DNA of 32,035 nt from an uncultured Alphaproteobacteria bacterium (lineage in GTDB: Bacteria; Pseudomonadota; Alphaproteobacteria; Rhodobacterales; Rhodobacteraceae). Location: positions 1-32,035 of the forward strand of contig CACNDI010000023.1 of the NCBI GenBank assembly GCA_902619165.1. The letters are read 5' to 3'. The number at the start of each line of letters is the position of its first letter. Within the stretch, counting starts at the first letter, position 1. Made by a program: the position numbers and the translations under genes. The notes beneath the pieces are model-generated. The model saw nothing but the letters and a program-made list of their open reading frames with translations, searched no databases and was not told the DNA's origin. Below, piece after piece: positions 8,174-15,485 of the stretch.

Positions 8174-8560
8174 CTATTTGACAACAATGCTATGATCCGA
8201 ATCAAATGCTTTTTTTTCAGAATTAACCATTAAATACTTAATCTGACCGGAATTAATTGAAAATCTTATATTAGTTCCCAGAAATTTACGATATTCCACA
8301 TCGTCCCGGATAGTTAGCGTATATCGACCTCGGATTAACCTCTTCTTAATAATTTGATTTTCTCCTAGCATCCCCAAAACTTTACCATTCAAAATAACTG
8401 TAAAACGGCCAAACATGCCCGGTATTCCAGTGGAACGACCAAGTACAAGTGTACCGTGATCAGAAGATGTGGAAGCAACATTTAATAACTGGGGAGAGGC
8501 TCCAACATCGCACGAGACCAACAGGAAAATCAGCGTGAATATTTGAAACAGCCTTACCAT
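8174..8560 (-). CDS. small predicted lipoprotein, DUF2846-like
   Basis: A 128-residue protein that starts with a hydrophobic signal segment and a lipobox LVSC, putting the lipidated cysteine at C17. The rest is beta-rich; the segment RFTVILNGKVLGMLGE followed by RGRYTLTI resembles the DUF2846 pattern (strand, V/L-N-G-K-x-x-G, then G-x-H/Y-T-L). The family call is tentative, the lipoprotein call firmer. It lies 39 bp upstream of the iron-sulfur cyclase in the same direction, so it may be the first gene of that transcript. The ribosome site is poor: the purine run AAAGAG abuts the ATG. No function is known. Confidence 0.7.
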   Translation of the reverse strand: MVRLFQIFTLIFLLVSCDVGASPQLLNVASTSSDHGTLVLGRSTGIPGMFGRFTVILNGKVLGMLGENQIIKKRLIRGRYTLTIRDDVEYRKFLGTNIRFSINSGQIKYLMVNSEKKAFDSDHSIVVK

Positions 8561-8719
8561 CTCTTTGATATAGTTTTTTGCAAAGAAAAGAAACAGTTCA
8601 CTAATTGTATAACTCTTAATAAAGCCTGTTTAGGCTAATTTTCATCAGGAATTTTGTAAAAAAATATTTTTCAATTTTCACTCGCACCGCTAATTAGAGT
8701 AGCCCGGACGAGTGATATG

Positions 8720-8932
8720 TTATTTCTTGGATAATCCGGTGGGATCATATTGGTCAGAAATCTCTTCCGGTAAATGTTTGCTACCTGTTGGATCATCGAA
8801 AAAATTGAAGAAAGCCAAAATGATTACCAGAACAATAAAAATATAGGCAACCCACTTCATGAAACTTAAAAACATTCCATAAGCCTCCTGCGCTTGTTTT
8901 AAAGCGGCTTCTTTAACGTCTTTGTCATCCAT
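8720..8932 (-). CDS. small single-span membrane protein resembling aa3 oxidase subunit IV (COX4_pro_2)
   Basis: This 70-residue protein has a charged N-terminus (MDDKDVKEAALKQAQEAY), one hydrophobic helix (about residues 23-44) beginning FMKWVAYIF and a polar tail rich in D, P and K. The pattern of an amphipathic N-terminus, then F-x-x-x-K-W and a single long helix, resembles the short alphaproteobacterial aa3-type cytochrome c oxidase subunit IV. No other oxidase gene is near, and the C-terminal tail is longer than usual, so the call is moderate. AGGGG five bases before ATG 8932 gives a strong ribosome site. Confidence 0.5.
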   Translation of the reverse strand: MDDKDVKEAALKQAQEAYGMFLSFMKWVAYIFIVLVIILAFFNFFDDPTGSKHLPEEISDQYDPTGLSKK

Positions 8933-9257
8933 GATATCCCCTAAAATCGCTTTTTATGAGTAGTAAGTAGCCCACTCCATAAAAAAAAGTTAGTTTTTTG
9001 TCTTAATTTGACTTCTTTTTTTTATTAATTCTCATGCGCCCTGGATTTTTTTTGTTTCTAAATCCATAGTCTAGAGCAAGCGTGATTGTGAGCAGAGTTG
9101 TTACAAATAAAACCATGAGTTTGAAATAGGGTTCTATTTTGCTTTGACAAGGATAAAATTTTTGTGAAAAAAGATGGTGGACTGTGCCGTTAGAAATATT
9201 TCGTCTAATAAAGAAAAATCGAAGACGCTAATCAGAACTATTCCTTCGTTTTATAAT
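8933..9257. other. 325-bp stretch between two minus-strand genes
   Basis: It is very AT-rich with long A/T runs. The only coding candidate is a 37-residue minus-strand frame (9003-9116, listed separately). No tRNA, strong inverted repeat or clear promoter was seen. It should hold the promoter of the small membrane protein whose ATG is at 8932. Confidence 0.45.
9003..9116 (-). CDS. possible 37-residue membrane microprotein
   Basis: ATG 9116 to TAA 9003 encodes a hydrophobic N-terminal helix (MVLFVTTLLTITLAL) followed by a strongly basic tail (RNKKNPGRMRINKKKKSN), the look of a small inner-membrane protein with positive-inside topology. No Shine-Dalgarno sequence precedes the ATG, and the same frame is open for about 20 further codons upstream (ending SKIEPYFKL) without a normal start. 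It may be genuine with an unusual start, or chance in an AT-rich spacer. Confidence 0.25.
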   Translation of the reverse strand: MVLFVTTLLTITLALDYGFRNKKNPGRMRINKKKKSN

Positions 9258-9458
9258 TTAATTCGTCGTTTTAGCTTTTTTGTAATAATACCTTAAGCAG
9301 AGTTCATTGTCGCTTGATCGATAGGAAACAATATTTATTAATTCCCACTCAGCATTTCCAAGATGGGCCAAATCGTCATGCTCCAATTTATTTGGAAATC
9401 CATCCTCTATTTGACTTTCATCAAACTTAAAATCCTTCACATAATATTCCCACTGCAT
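9258..9458 (-). CDS. DUF4177-like small protein
   Basis: I place the start at ATG 9458 because AAAGGAAAAAA precedes it and because the protein then begins MQWEYYVKDF, the typical opening of DUF4177-type proteins (M-x-x-W-E-Y-x-V). The second hallmark, LAHLGNAEWELINIV, corresponds to the family's L-N-x-L-G-x-x-G-W-E-L-V, with A-E-W where most have E-G-W. The result is 66 residues, the usual family size. The frame extends 34 codons further upstream but that part overlaps the neighbouring gene and looks non-coding. Cytoplasmic; function unknown for the family. Confidence 0.7.
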   Translation of the reverse strand: MQWEYYVKDFKFDESQIEDGFPNKLEHDDLAHLGNAEWELINIVSYRSSDNELCLRYYYKKAKTTN

Positions 9459-9540
9459 AAGTTTTTTTCCTTTAAAACATTTTGACTGATGTTTGCTTAA
9501 GTTACGGTTTAATTCGGTTATTTTAATGATCCTTAACTCA

Positions 9541-9993
9541 TTACGAATGTAGCTTCGCACCCTTTGTAACTTTGTCGACTATTTTTTTCTCTTCCCTAAG
9601 AGCTAGGCCCACTAATGGAAGATCTTCACTAGAGTAATTTTTAACTGTACCCCGATTAGCCTCATCATGCCCTGTCGAAAACATGTCCTCTATATAGATG
9701 GAACAGATTAGAGTTCTTCCCAAAATTCTGTTATGGATTTTTTTTAAAACTGATAGATCAGCTTCCAAAACAACCACTGGTTGTATATTTAGTGCAAGAT
9801 ATTCATAGTTTGATTTATCAATATATTTTTCGCCAATCAAAGAGCTCGTTTGACCGATGATACCGCTTGTCAAGAATGAGGTCACATTGAGTTTTTGCCA
9901 AGTCTTAAGAGATGATAGAAGTACTATGGCTATTTTTGTATCAAACACTTTTGGTTGCTCCACTGTAAATTTGATCAAGCCCGTTAGGCTCAT
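9541..9993 (-). CDS. DUF2000 family protein
   Basis: A 150-residue protein with the DUF2000 signature: KIAIVLLSSLKTWQKLN near the N-terminus (strand then W-Q-K-L-N), IGEKYIDKSNYEYL, QPVVVLEAD in the middle, TGHDEANR and finally VGLALRE with K-x3-D-K-V-T-K-G at the end. Family members have a peptidyl-tRNA hydrolase 2-like fold but no settled function. The length is right for the family. It is divergent from the membrane protein at 10153 and lies 82 bp upstream of the DUF4177-like gene in the same direction. Confidence 0.82.
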   Translation of the reverse strand: MSLTGLIKFTVEQPKVFDTKIAIVLLSSLKTWQKLNVTSFLTSGIIGQTSSLIGEKYIDKSNYEYLALNIQPVVVLEADLSVLKKIHNRILGRTLICSIYIEDMFSTGHDEANRGTVKNYSSEDLPLVGLALREEKKIVDKVTKGAKLHS

Positions 9994-10152
9994 TGTTTAC
10001 ATCCAGTAATCCAATTATATTAATCGAAGTATATTGTATTTTAAAGTCAATAGAATTAATTTTTTACGCATTCATGGCTCAATCTTTTGCTACTGTCGTA
10101 GCATTTTTGAACTAATCATGTTACGCTCATACCAGTAAATTTGGAGGAAAAA

Positions 10153-10572
10153 ATGATAGATGCATTCAATGGACCAATATTCTTAATTCTTTTTATTATC
10201 AACTTATTAGGGGGAGCATATTACGCATACCAGGCGTTGTTTACATCTGAAAAGTTTTGCGACCAATATGGTATACACCACTCCGCAATATTACCACTTA
10301 GACTGGCTGGCTCTTTAATAGCTGCCCTAGTTCTTGTTTCAATATATATATTATTTCGAGAAAATGGTCCTCAGGGAACATGGCCCATCTTTGTCTTTGG
10401 TTTTTTACAAAGTTTGATTTTTACATACTTCGGTTATGTTACGGTAAAGTTTTCTGAAGCTGCTAAAATGGATGGTGTTAAATATACGGCTGAAGGATAT
10501 ATCGCACCTGCTGGCTTCACCATACTGAATGCTATTCTGATATATGGATTAAGTGATAAGATCTATGCATAA
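10153..10572 (+). CDS. four-helix integral membrane protein, unknown function
   Basis: The start is ATG 10153, placed by an excellent ribosome site (GGAGGAAAAA). The 139-residue product has four hydrophobic segments, roughly residues 5-27, 46-66, 75-96 and 113-131, with short polar loops. The second loop contains FCDQYGIHHSA and the third SEAAKMDGVKY. I see no catalytic or metal motif and do not recognise the family. It lies 28 bp upstream of the CoA-transferase gene and could be cotranscribed with it, but nothing links their functions. Confidence 0.7.
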   Translation: MIDAFNGPIFLILFIINLLGGAYYAYQALFTSEKFCDQYGIHHSAILPLRLAGSLIAALVLVSIYILFRENGPQGTWPIFVFGFLQSLIFTYFGYVTVKFSEAAKMDGVKYTAEGYIAPAGFTILNAILIYGLSDKIYA

Positions 10573-10600
10573 AATTTAATTCAATTGAAAAATTTTATTT

Positions 10601-11830
10601 ATGGAAGCAAGTAGGGACAAAAAATCTGATAATACTCCACTACCTCTAGAAGGTGTAGTTGTACTCGATATAACTCGAGTAGTCGCTGGTCCCTACAGCG
10701 CCATGATCCTAGCAGATTTGGGAGCTACGGTAATTAAAATTGAAAACCCAGGAGACCCTGATTACACGCGAAACTTTCCGCCTTTCACAAAAACAGATAA
10801 AGAAAGTGCATTCTTTGCTCAGTATAATAGAAATAAGTTGGGCATGACCTTGAATCTAAAAACTGTAGAGGGCAAAAAAACCTTAAAGCAATTGGTAAAA
10901 AAGGCAGATATTTTAATTGAGAATTTTCGCCCTGGAGCAATGAATGGTCTAGGGTTGGGGTATGAAGATCTTAAAAAAGAGAATCCCGCACTTGTATATA
11001 CTTCAATAAGTGGTTTTGGTCAGACGGGGCCAAAGTCGTCAAGACCAAGTTTTGATAACACTGGACAGGCTGAAAGTGGGCTTTGGTCTATGAATGGTTA
11101 TCCTGACAGGCCGCCGGTAAGAGTGGGCACCATCATTGGAGATTTGGCAGCCTGTTTTTTTGGCACAATAGGGACTATTGTGGCACTTAGAGAGGCAGAA
11201 AAAACTGGAGTAGGGCAATTAGTTGATGTAGCTCAGGTTGACTCCACTCTATGTTTAACCGAAAGCGCGCTTCTTCGTTATTCTGTCGACGGGGTAGAGG
11301 CCACCCCTACAGGAAATGATCACGCCTTTGTCCGACCATATGAACAATTTTCTTGCAAGGATGGTTTTGTTTTTTTTGGGGGATATAATGATAAGCAGTG
11401 GCGAGAAACGCTTAAAGTTTTTAATTGTGATGATTTAGCGTCAGATCCCGAAATTGATACCATGCATAAGCGTTTCAATAAGGAAGTTTATGACAGACGA
11501 ATAAAGCCTCTTATAAATGGATGGTTTTCCAGATACACTAAGTCCGAGCTTGAAACTATGCTTGCCGATAAAGTTCCGTTAAGCCCAATCAAAGGAATTG
11601 GTGAAGTTGTTTCCGATCCTCAATTAATAGACCGTAAAATGATTCTTGATATGCCTGTACTAAACGAGGTTGTTAAAGTTTTTGGTAATCCAATAAAGCT
11701 TTCGAATATGGCCGAAACCGAAATTAGAAGGGCACCAAAGCTTGGAGAAGATAATATAGCTATATTAAAAGAAATGCTTCGATTGAATAATGACCAAATA
11801 GAGGCACTTAGGGACTCCGGAGCGATTTGA
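10601..11830 (+). CDS. class III (CaiB/BaiF, formyl-CoA transferase-type) CoA-transferase
   Basis: A 409-residue family III CoA-transferase, complete for the family. It opens with PLEGVVVLDITRVVAGPYSA and has DLGATVIKIE, NKLGMTLNLK and ILIENFRPG, all family hallmarks. The catalytic aspartate that forms the acyl anhydride intermediate is D181 in GTIIGDLAA. These enzymes move CoA between organic acids such as oxalate/formate, carnitine/crotonobetaine or dicarboxylates; the substrate is not readable here. No ribosome site is visible before ATG 10601, so coupling to the gene just upstream is plausible. It is 120 bp upstream of the inositol locus but need not belong to it. Confidence 0.92.
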   Translation: MEASRDKKSDNTPLPLEGVVVLDITRVVAGPYSAMILADLGATVIKIENPGDPDYTRNFPPFTKTDKESAFFAQYNRNKLGMTLNLKTVEGKKTLKQLVKKADILIENFRPGAMNGLGLGYEDLKKENPALVYTSISGFGQTGPKSSRPSFDNTGQAESGLWSMNGYPDRPPVRVGTIIGDLAACFFGTIGTIVALREAEKTGVGQLVDVAQVDSTLCLTESALLRYSVDGVEATPTGNDHAFVRPYEQFSCKDGFVFFGGYNDKQWRETLKVFNCDDLASDPEIDTMHKRFNKEVYDRRIKPLINGWFSRYTKSELETMLADKVPLSPIKGIGEVVSDPQLIDRKMILDMPVLNEVVKVFGNPIKLSNMAETEIRRAPKLGEDNIAILKEMLRLNNDQIEALRDSGAI

Positions 11831-11950
11831 AAACGGCTTCACTATTAAATAGTTTTGAGAATTATAAATCTTCCTATCTGATTAAAAATTTAGTTTTCGT
11901 TCTCTAAAAACAGAGTAATATTAGGTACGTTGGCACCTGGAGATTTAGAA

Positions 11951-13135
11951 ATGAAAGATGGAGTTACTGATTTAGAAAAAAAAATTCCTTTCAATGTGGA
12001 ACATGAAAATTTTCAAACTTTTGAAAAACTTGTTAGCAGAGAAACAATAAAAGCTGATGCACCGCATGCTATAGAAATTAAAAATAATATTCCAATTTAT
12101 TCTGGGCAGTTAGTTAGAGACTGTGCAGATTCATTTGAGAGAAAACAGAAATTACTAACTGAGTGGTCTAGCGTATTCGAAAGCGGTGCAGGAATAATTG
12201 CGATTTCAAATGCTATCGAAAATACTTCTGTAATCGACATAGCAACGACTAATTTTGAAGAAATAATAAACTCTGAAAAATTAAATGGGAATGTAGGCGA
12301 TCACTTTGCCAAACCAGGAGCAAACGATAGAATATGGAATTCACTTCAAAAGCACTGTATGAAGGACCCGCAAAACTTTATAGATTACTATTGCTCAGAA
12401 GCCATCGCGTTGGCTTCAGAAGCTTGGCTTGGCCCTAAGTACCAAGTAACGGCACAAGTTAATAGAGTGAATCCTGGTGGAGCAGCTCAAAAGGCTCATA
12501 GAGACTATCACTTAGGATTTATGTCAGGTGAACAATCTGCCAGTTGGCCTCTACACGTACATGCAATGTCACCTTACCTTACCCTTCAAGGCGCAATTGC
12601 GCACTGCGACATGAGTATTGAAAGTGGGCCTACGCTCTTACTACCGTACTCCCAATTATATAAAAGGGGCTATATTGACTTTTCTAAAAAGAAGTATCAA
12701 AAAATTTTTGATAAAAATTCTGTTCAGATTGAAATGACAAAGGGAGATGCTGTTTTCTTTAATCCTGCTGTTATGCATGGAGCAGGAAATAATAAAACTA
12801 AATCAGTAAAAAGAATGGCCAATCTACTCCAAATATCATCAGCATTTGGAAGAGCAATGGAAACCATTAATAGGAAAACTATGGCTATGACACTATACCC
12901 TCATTTATTAGAATTAGTTATGAAAAAAAAGATGCCTTTCAGGCTTATCGAGAATGTTGTGGGAGCAAGTTCAGAAGGCTATTCATTTCCAACGAATTTA
13001 GATTTAGATCCTCCCATAGACGGAATGGCGCCAAAAACCCAAGCTATGATTATCATTGAGTCATTAAAAGCTGAAAAAGAACCAGCTTTGGTCTTTGAAG
13101 AATTGAATTTACTTGATATTCGACAATCTTCGTAA
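11951..13135 (+). CDS. phytanoyl-CoA dioxygenase (PhyH) family Fe(II)/2-oxoglutarate oxygenase
   Basis: The 394-residue product contains a PhyH-type double-stranded beta helix. The iron facial triad reads H183-x-D185 (AHRDYH) and H276 (AVMHGAG), and an Arg about 18 residues later (KRMANLL) suits 2-oxoglutarate binding. The middle segment YQVTAQVNRVNPGG and SGPTLLLPYSQ are typical of the family. I chose ATG 11951 because TGGAGA lies 7-8 nt upstream; a TTG at 11930 would add seven residues. iolG starts only 15 bp after the stop, so the two are cotranscribed. A role in oxidising or demethylating an inositol derivative before IolG is an inference from that placement. Confidence 0.8.
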   Translation: MKDGVTDLEKKIPFNVEHENFQTFEKLVSRETIKADAPHAIEIKNNIPIYSGQLVRDCADSFERKQKLLTEWSSVFESGAGIIAISNAIENTSVIDIATTNFEEIINSEKLNGNVGDHFAKPGANDRIWNSLQKHCMKDPQNFIDYYCSEAIALASEAWLGPKYQVTAQVNRVNPGGAAQKAHRDYHLGFMSGEQSASWPLHVHAMSPYLTLQGAIAHCDMSIESGPTLLLPYSQLYKRGYIDFSKKKYQKIFDKNSVQIEMTKGDAVFFNPAVMHGAGNNKTKSVKRMANLLQISSAFGRAMETINRKTMAMTLYPHLLELVMKKKMPFRLIENVVGASSEGYSFPTNLDLDPPIDGMAPKTQAMIIIESLKAEKEPALVFEELNLLDIRQSS

Positions 13136-13150
13136 AGAAATTTTGATAAT

Positions 13151-14146
13151 ATGAAGCGAATAAAATTTGCAATTTTGGGAATGGGCAGAATTGGCAAAGT
13201 CCACGCTGATACAATTCTAGCAAACTCCAACGCTGAACTTGCTGCTTTATACGACCCAATAAATAATGAAATTAATAGCCTCCAAAAAAGGTATTCATGT
13301 CAACAAATGTCACTTGAGGACATTGCTAATAATGATAAAATTAAGGGTGTTCTTATCTGTACTCCCACTGATACACATATCGATCTCATAAAGAGATTTC
13401 TTCATACTAAAAAAGCTGTATTCTGCGAAAAACCTCTTGATCTAAATTTAAGAAAAGTTAAGAAACTCGTTCAATTAGTTAGCGAATCCAAATCTCAAGT
13501 AATGCTCGGGTTTAATAGAAGATTTGACCCTCATTTTGCAAAATTGAAAGCACATTTAATCAAAAAAGAGGTTGGGGTTATTGAGCAAATCACCATAACA
13601 TCAAGAGACCCAAATCCGCCAACAATTGAATATATTAAACAATCTGGTGGTATATTTAAAGATATGGCTATCCATGATCTCGATATGGCTGTCTTCTTAG
13701 CAGATGAGAAAATACATTCTATCACCGCTTTAGGATCCAATTTTGTAAGTAAAAAAATTGAGCAAGCCGGTGATTACGATACTGCCACTATTTTAATGAG
13801 AACCATTTCTGGAAAGCAGATTTCAATAATTAACTCACGAAGGGCGACATATGGTTATGATCAAAGAGTCGAGGTTCATGGGTCTAAAGGAAGTTTAAAA
13901 GTTAACAATCCCACTCTCTCGGAGATAGAACTAGCAAAGGAAGCTGGAACAACTAAAGATAGGTTGCACCACTTTTTTATGACAAGGTACATAGACGCGT
14001 ACAAAAATCAAATCGACTACTTTGTTGACTGTATAAAAAAACGGTCAATGCCTAAACCTGATGGCGCTGACGGTTATTACGCACTGTACTTAGCCGAAAA
14101 TGCTCTTAAATCTGCTAAAACAGGTAAAACAGTTTATCTGAGCTGA
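13151..14146 (+). CDS. iolG: inositol 2-dehydrogenase (IolG-type, Gfo/Idh/MocA family)
   Basis: It oxidises myo-inositol to 2-keto-myo-inositol (scyllo-inosose) with NAD+, the first step of inositol breakdown. The 331-residue protein has an N-terminal Rossmann motif (GMGRIGKVHA), the family EKP motif with K94, GFNRRFDPHF, and the catalytic pair D171 and H175 in KDMAIHDLDMA; K97, D172 and H176 are the equivalents in B. subtilis IolG. RRATYGYDQRVEVHG is characteristic of IolG. It follows the dioxygenase by 15 bp and runs head-on into a second Gfo/Idh gene, with 6 bp between the stop codons. The family call is firm and the inositol specificity is strongly supported by the neighbours. Confidence 0.88.
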   Translation: MKRIKFAILGMGRIGKVHADTILANSNAELAALYDPINNEINSLQKRYSCQQMSLEDIANNDKIKGVLICTPTDTHIDLIKRFLHTKKAVFCEKPLDLNLRKVKKLVQLVSESKSQVMLGFNRRFDPHFAKLKAHLIKKEVGVIEQITITSRDPNPPTIEYIKQSGGIFKDMAIHDLDMAVFLADEKIHSITALGSNFVSKKIEQAGDYDTATILMRTISGKQISIINSRRATYGYDQRVEVHGSKGSLKVNNPTLSEIELAKEAGTTKDRLHHFFMTRYIDAYKNQIDYFVDCIKKRSMPKPDGADGYYALYLAENALKSAKTGKTVYLS

Positions 14147-14152
14147 TGTTAA

Positions 14153-15277
14153 CTAAATCTTAATCCACTTTCCACTAAGTGCTGATCTATCTACAGCGTC
14201 CATTACTTTTTCTATTTCATATCCTGATTCAAAATTTGGCCAAGTCTCAGTATCGTGCTCTATTGCGAACAGGAGCATCTGTAATTCACACATCTTGACA
14301 TCCATAAATCCTAAACTGTGACCTCCATTAGGCAGAAAGGATTTATAAAAAGGATGATCAGGACCCGTTAAAATTGTTCTAAAGCCATCGGTGCTTTTCT
14401 TTTTTTGTCGTGTAAATAGTTTGATCTCGTTTAGTCTTTCCTGATCAAATATTATGGTGCCCTCGGTTCCATGTAACTCCCATGTAAGTCCACATTTTTT
14501 ACCCCAAGTAACGCGACTGGCACCGATATGCCCATGTACCCCATTTTGGAAATGAATAAGAGCAGAGATCATGTCATCGTTATCAACGGGCTTAGTTTGT
14601 TTTCTATTAGTTGGATCCTTTCTTTTTGGGTGTACAATATTTATATCCCCTACTACTTTAGATATTGTCGATCCAACTAAAAAGTGCGCCACGCTTATAA
14701 CGTGACTCAATATATCTCCATTTGCACCAGTACCAGACGCTTTTCTCGACATACGCCAAGACCATGGTCTTTTTTTATCAGCCTCATTATCAACATCATA
14801 ACGACAGAAAAAGCCGGCAAGGTCGCCGATGACACCAGTTTCTATTAACTCTCGTGCATGTAACACTGCTGGATTTTTTGTATAGTTGTAACCAATAATT
14901 GTTTTGCCTTTGCTTTTCTTAGATGCTGCAAGCATTTTCTTGCTATCGGGGAGATTACTAGACATAGGTTTTTCACACCACACACTCTTTCCCAACTTTA
15001 AAGCTGTAATTGCAATCTCGGCATGCGTGTCGTTCGGTGTGCAAACAGAAACTAGTTTTACTTCTGGATCGTTAACGACGTCTTGCCAGCTACTTGTATA
15101 CCGTGAAAAGCCAAGGTCTGTTGCTCTTTGGCTGGCTCTCTTGGGACTTAAATCACAAACTATCTCTAGTCTTGGCCTCAATCCTGTTCCAAAAACTGAA
15201 GCAGATCCACTGTAGGCAACTGAATGGGCTTTCCCCATAAACCCTGTACCGATAACTCCTACACCAATACCTTTCAT
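14153..15277 (-). CDS. Gfo/Idh/MocA family oxidoreductase, likely cyclitol or sugar dehydrogenase
   Basis: A 374-residue NAD(P)-dependent dehydrogenase. The Rossmann motif is GVIGTGFMGKAH near the N-terminus, the EKP motif gives K103 (VWCEKPM), and D188/H192 in GDILSHVISVAHF occupy the catalytic D-x3-H positions. Compared with IolG nearby it is longer and diverged (NYTKNPA in place of NRRFDP). A good AGGAG site six bases before ATG 15277 fixes the start. It is transcribed divergently from the transporter operon and shares its control region. Oxidation of another inositol isomer such as scyllo- or D-chiro-inositol would fit but is inference. Confidence 0.85.
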   Translation of the reverse strand: MKGIGVGVIGTGFMGKAHSVAYSGSASVFGTGLRPRLEIVCDLSPKRASQRATDLGFSRYTSSWQDVVNDPEVKLVSVCTPNDTHAEIAITALKLGKSVWCEKPMSSNLPDSKKMLAASKKSKGKTIIGYNYTKNPAVLHARELIETGVIGDLAGFFCRYDVDNEADKKRPWSWRMSRKASGTGANGDILSHVISVAHFLVGSTISKVVGDINIVHPKRKDPTNRKQTKPVDNDDMISALIHFQNGVHGHIGASRVTWGKKCGLTWELHGTEGTIIFDQERLNEIKLFTRQKKKSTDGFRTILTGPDHPFYKSFLPNGGHSLGFMDVKMCELQMLLFAIEHDTETWPNFESGYEIEKVMDAVDRSALSGKWIKI

Positions 15278-15322
15278 ATGACTCTCCTAAGCAAATGATT
15301 TATTATTATTTTTTACTGCGCT

Positions 15323-15342
15323 CCAAAAACATTTGGTTCCAA
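15323..15342. promoter_or_regulatory. candidate operator: overlapping inverted repeats
   Basis: Between the divergent dehydrogenase and transporter genes are CCAAA (15323-15327) and TTTGG (15332-15336) as an inverted repeat with a 4-bp spacer. It is followed by CCAA (15339-15342), which forms a second dyad with the same TTTGG arm (TTGG-TT-CCAA). Shared control of both directions is plausible. Such short dyads occur by chance in AT-rich DNA, so the call is weak. Confidence 0.3.
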
Positions 15343-15386
15343 TCTTGTGTCAAAATTTTATTACATTTCTTTTATAAGCACCACTT

Positions 15387-15415
15387 TTGATATTGATTTT
15401 GCGTTAATTTAATAT
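15387..15415 (+). promoter_or_regulatory. sigma-70-type promoter of the inositol transporter operon
   Basis: TTGATA (15387-15392) and TAATAT (15410-15415) are separated by exactly 17 bp and lie about 70 bp upstream of the binding-protein ATG. Transcription would start near 15422 and leave a leader of roughly 60 nt containing the GGAGG ribosome site. Confidence 0.55.
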
Positions 15416-15485
15416 TTAACTGTTGAAGGGACTGGATTCTCCAAGAATTCTTGTCTTTTTAAATATAAATGGAGGAAAATTATTC

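Noticed and set aside
9459-9560. N-terminal extension of the DUF4177-like gene
   Set aside because: It would overlap the DUF2000 gene, and the family opening MQWEYYV with a strong ribosome site begins at 9458.
15423-15485. TTG start upstream of the binding-protein signal peptide
   Set aside because: It would place 21 extra residues before a normal signal peptide; GGAGG before ATG 15486 decides the start, and 15423 lies at the predicted transcription start.
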